The position numbers were made by a program, and so were the translations under genes. From Culex pipiens pallens (taxonomy: Eukaryota; Arthropoda; Insecta; Diptera; Culicidae), in assembly GCF_016801865.2 (NCBI RefSeq), contig NC_068939.1, forward strand, positions 60,952,269 to 61,016,268: a DNA stretch of 64,000 nucleotides. The letters run 5' to 3'. The notes below the pieces were generated by a model. The model was not told where the DNA came from, made no database searches, and worked only from the letters and a program-made list of their open reading frames with translations. Position 1 is the stretch's first letter. Every line of letters begins with the position of its first letter. Below, piece by piece: positions 60,862 to 64,000 of this stretch.

Positions 60862-61765
60862 CAGTCACGGCGTTCTCACAGGATTCTTACAGAATTCTAA
60901 CAGAGCGAAAATATTCTTACCAGAACGCTGCCATCATCTTGCCAGATTTTCTCAAGAATTCTAGCTCAAATACAATAACCGGTTCTAGCAGAAGCCAGCG
61001 AAATCAACCGGTTTTGTAAGAATCCTGCTAGAATGCTGCTAGAGTATTCTGACAGGCCAACCTGCTAGAATTCTGTAAGAATTTTGCTAGAATTAAACGG
61101 AATGAATTTCTGCTAGAATCCTGCTAGAATTTTGTAAGAACAGAATTAAATCAGAAAAGTCTACGAAATAAAAGAGACATATTTTTTGTAATACTCCAGT
61201 TAGTAAAACATAACAAAATTGTTATAAACTTTATTTGATTCAATCACTTTAGTTTACATTACATTTTTTTGCATTTTTTTCGTGAGTCATCCATTTTGGT
61301 CTCCAGCAAACTAATTCTGCGCCAGGAATTTCCGCAATCATCTAGGAACAGTAAATTTTCCTTCGCGAAACTGGCAAGGAACGATGAAGTGTAGATTCGT
61401 TGATCTCCGAGCTGTTGTTGCGAGTCGGTTCCATCACTCTGTAGGCGGAAGCACTCCTGCGATCTGATTCCTGCTGGAATAAAATTATTTGAAGATGAAT
61501 TGCTTTGGAAATCATATTTTTAACAACTTACAATAATTATGAGAACGTCCTTCTCTAGCAAAGTCTACGAAAGAAAGAAAGATTGTCGGCAAAAACGCGG
61601 ATTTGGCGGCAATCGAGTTCGCCACAACCGGGAAGGCGAATTTTTTTTCTGCTAGAACATTCCGACAGAAGATTCTAGTAAAATTCTTACTGAATTCTGG
61701 CTGGCCTGCTAGAATCATTCTAGCAGGATTCTAGCAGAACTATTTCTGCTAGAAATTCTCGTGAG
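60862..61765. mobile_element. Foldback element 2, inverted against element 1
   Basis: It starts CAGTCACGGCGTTCTCACAG, mirroring the right end of element 1 across GACTGGGCAGTC, and ends at GCTAGAAATTCTCGTGAG. The unique core 61270-61620 on the minus strand shows a donor-like GTAAGTTG (about 61530) and acceptor TTATTCCAG (61475). A frame follows (QESDRRSASAYRVMEP..., about 52 codons), again like a captured gene fragment. Confidence 0.65.
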
Positions 61766-62490
61766 TGGAAGAATAAGGCTTTTAACTGCTTATTTAATTG
61801 TTGGTGTACAGGACGCCGCACTATTTAATCATTTTCTGACGTACTTTCAATTTTGCAGTCCAAACCAAGTCATTGAATTGGAAATTTTTTTTTTTTCAAA
61901 TTTCATTTTTTTCATTTGTGTGCACCTACGTCGAAGACCAAGATTATTTACTTTTTGCTCTTTGGTCTGACAGATTTGGTCTGACAGATTTATCATGGAT
62001 TTTGGTCTGGTCTAGGCGAGGGATAGGACACAGCACCTTCCTATTTTACACCAGTCCTGCTAGAGGGTGACGAGCGGGAAATCCCGGGACAAATTTCCCG
62101 AGAAATCGGCTATTTCCAAAACTGAATTTAGTCGAGATTTTGATTTGATAAATATTGAAGATATTGAAGCTAATTTTTTCACAGACAAGGGACCATCCAT
62201 AAACTACGTGGTCACTTTAGGGGGGGGGGGAGTTATAGTTCTCGCCCCATACAAAAAAATGTCCTCGCCGGAGGGCTGAAATTTCCAATTAATTATCCAC
62301 CTGGGTTATGGCTGGTCCCCAACAGATCAAAAAAATATTAATATGTATTTGAGTAAAATTAAACAAATGCTCTCTAATTTCATAATTCAGAAAGATTAGA
62401 GATTTTTTTTGGGAAAAAGGCCCTATAAACATATGAAACACAATAGCTTATAGGACCTTTTCAAAAATGTTGTGTTCAAAAATGAAGTGT
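61766..62490. other. Repeat fragments, no gene
   Basis: It holds a short tandem of GGTCTGACAGATTT (about 61963-61990), a partial CTAGAGGGTGACGAGCGGGA element (62062, related to 18984) and a G run (62220). No coding exon seen. Confidence 0.5.
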
Positions 62491-62494
62491 ATAT

Positions 62495-62727
62495 CTCGGG
62501 TGAGTTTTCAAAAAGCTATAAGAGCCATTGGTAAACAAAGCCCTTTTTGCATCGGTATTCGACCTACTTACGATAAATCAATTTCAAATATGCTAGAGAT
62601 TGTTCATTTACACGTCCTTCAAGTGCCCTAGACTAAAAACAAATGAAATATTGTTGCAATTTGAAGAAAAACGAAAATTAGTGTCACGGTGGCTCTTACG
62701 GCTTTTTTGAAAAATCACCCGAGAATA
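62495..62727. repeat. Short MITE, intact relative of the 23985 element
   Basis: GTTTTCAAAAAGCTATAAGAG and CTCTTACGGCTTTTTTGAAA form the ends, with CGGGTGA / TCACCCGAG just outside. It has the site where the 24.1 kb copy is interrupted (TACACGTCCTTCAAG). Confidence 0.8.
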
Positions 62728-62769
62728 TGTAATTTGTTGTTAAATTAAACTTGTACAACATTCCAATAA

Positions 62770-63530
62770 CTATTTACTGTCCAGACTCGGTCCAGCCTCG
62801 ATTATCCAATGGTTTGTATGGTGCATCGGATAATTGTATCACGCACAATTTTTTTTTTTCTAATAAATAAAATCGAATTTGACTTTGGTAACCCCGTTTT
62901 AATTAAGTTTGAGTTGTTGATTGCCTTTTAGCATACCAAATGCATTTTATCAGTATTTCGGCCATTCTCCCGGATTTAAACTTTCTTAATCACTTCAGAG
63001 CAAGATTGGGGTCATATTCAGGCTTAGGGCCGGTATGCTGTTCAAAAGAAAGGGGGTCAAGAAACAGCTTTACGAACGGCAGAACAAAAGAGAGGGAACG
63101 TTTTCTTGGGGCTTTTCTTCACCCTTTCTGGCTTGCTTTCGCTACCGCTGCTTCCCATTTGATTTTTTTCTTGACCGATTTCTTCCGAAGTGCATACCTT
63201 ACATTAGCTCCCTCTCCTATGTTCTGCTGTTCGTAAAGCTGTTTCTTGACCCCTTTCCTTCAGATCTGCATCTAGCCTTTTAGCAGAAAAAAAAAACAAG
63301 TTAGCATCAAGTTACTTTCTTTTTTTATGGCAATAAGCCATTTTGTTTTTCGATTCGGCCTAAATACAGCGCTGACCTTGGTCCAGACTCGATTATCTGA
63401 AGGCCTCGGAAAAAAATCACTTCGGATAATCAAAACTACGGATAATCAAATCACGAGAATTTTTTTTTTTTTTTGTCTAATTTTGGATTGCTGAGCATAG
63501 GTATGACCCCTAAACCATAGACTAATAAAA
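62770..63530. repeat. Repeat fragments: CCAGACTC element pieces and a foldback MITE
   Basis: GTCCAGACTCGATTATC-type fragments lie at 62779-62840 and 63382-63460. Between them 63050-63252 is a foldback unit: GGGGTCAAGAAACAGCTTTACG at the left faces CGTAAAGCTGTTTCTTGACC at the right. A partial copy occurs at 41283-41400. Confidence 0.7.
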
Positions 63531-64000
63531 GACTACACAGTGGGCTCTGAACCATGACTCAACCTTTTTATGACCCCTCGGCACGGCCGGTTCACTGTCA
63601 AAAAATGACAGATCGAAATGTCATCAACTGGCAACTCTGACTTTTACATGACATTTCGCGGAATGTTATTGTTTGTGTTTTTGTTTTGATCCCAAGTGAA
63701 ATCCCGAGGGCGGTCGAATTTCTAGCGATTCACATTCCGCGTGTCTGCTGAACGGTGGAAACGCCTACGCTTGAAGGCCATTCCGGGATTCGAACGGCAC
63801 CAAGGGCCTCACAATCTGTTAATCATCACCCTCTCCGAAAACGACCACGTGAACACCGTCGGGTTTGCCAAGCAAAGTCGGCGTATCTAGAGTCAAGACG
63901 TGGGCCGCCTCCGTTTGATATCGCCGGGGAAAAACCGACCTCCTCCAACCCGAAATCGTCACCCTAAAAGGCAAGAAAGTTCATGCAGACGCCATCTGGG
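63531..64000. other. Window end, unresolved
   Basis: Less AT-rich DNA with TGTCAAAAAATGACAGA (a short palindrome) near 63597 and GC-rich sequence from 63690. It could be the start of a retroelement or the 5' region of another gene; I could not recognise any product. Confidence 0.3.

Overview
The window looks like mosquito (Culicidae) nuclear DNA. Short-intron immune genes sit in AT-rich DNA crowded with foldback elements and tRNA-derived SINEs. Composite two-headed tRNA SINEs resembling the Twin family described from Culex pipiens make Culex the best guess, but species is an inference. At the left end (about 1-8.6 kb) is A-rich DNA that may be the 3' UTR of a plus-strand gene outside the window, three foldback elements, and a two-exon minus-strand gene of unknown function (7223-8544).

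The core (12-57.4 kb) is a cluster of four plus-strand peptidoglycan recognition protein (PGRP) loci: PGRP-LA (12614-22944), two short PGRP-LC-like membrane proteins (26104-27063 and 31064-32009), and PGRP-LC (coding from about 44153 to 57392). A minus-strand SOSS complex subunit B gene (58125-58739) converges on PGRP-LC. All visible PGRP domains lack the zinc-ligand cysteine of the amidases, so they should be receptors, co-receptors or decoys. PGRP-LA and PGRP-LC carry RHIM-like motifs in their cytoplasmic parts. The two short paralogues have a membrane segment but no RHIM-like motif, so they may damp IMD-type signalling as PGRP-LF does in Drosophila.

PGRP-LC has two alternative C-terminal half-domains (56349-56796 and 56949-57392) after a shared first half-domain. 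Each short paralogue matches one of them: the 26 kb gene matches the second and the 31 kb gene the first. PGRP-LA has a second first exon (18062-18278) that splices in the same phase and removes the RHIM-like region. The exact kappa-B-type word GGAATTTCCC occurs upstream of PGRP-LA, of the 26 kb gene and of PGRP-LC, and a further perfect site lies before the second PGRP-LA first exon. At the 26 kb gene the site abuts a GATA motif and precedes a TATA box and another kappa-B-like site.

The first large PGRP-LC intron holds the most unusual material: a 212-codon open frame continuing in frame from the cytoplasmic exon past its donor (to 45469), and about 4 kb of three successive satellites of 8-bp units. 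The rest of the window is mainly mobile DNA: foldback elements up to 2.1 kb, nested insertions with recognisable empty sites, a Transib-like element with CACGGTG ends and a 5-bp target duplication, and a pair of inverted elements (59.9-61.8 kb) that seem to carry spliced gene fragments.
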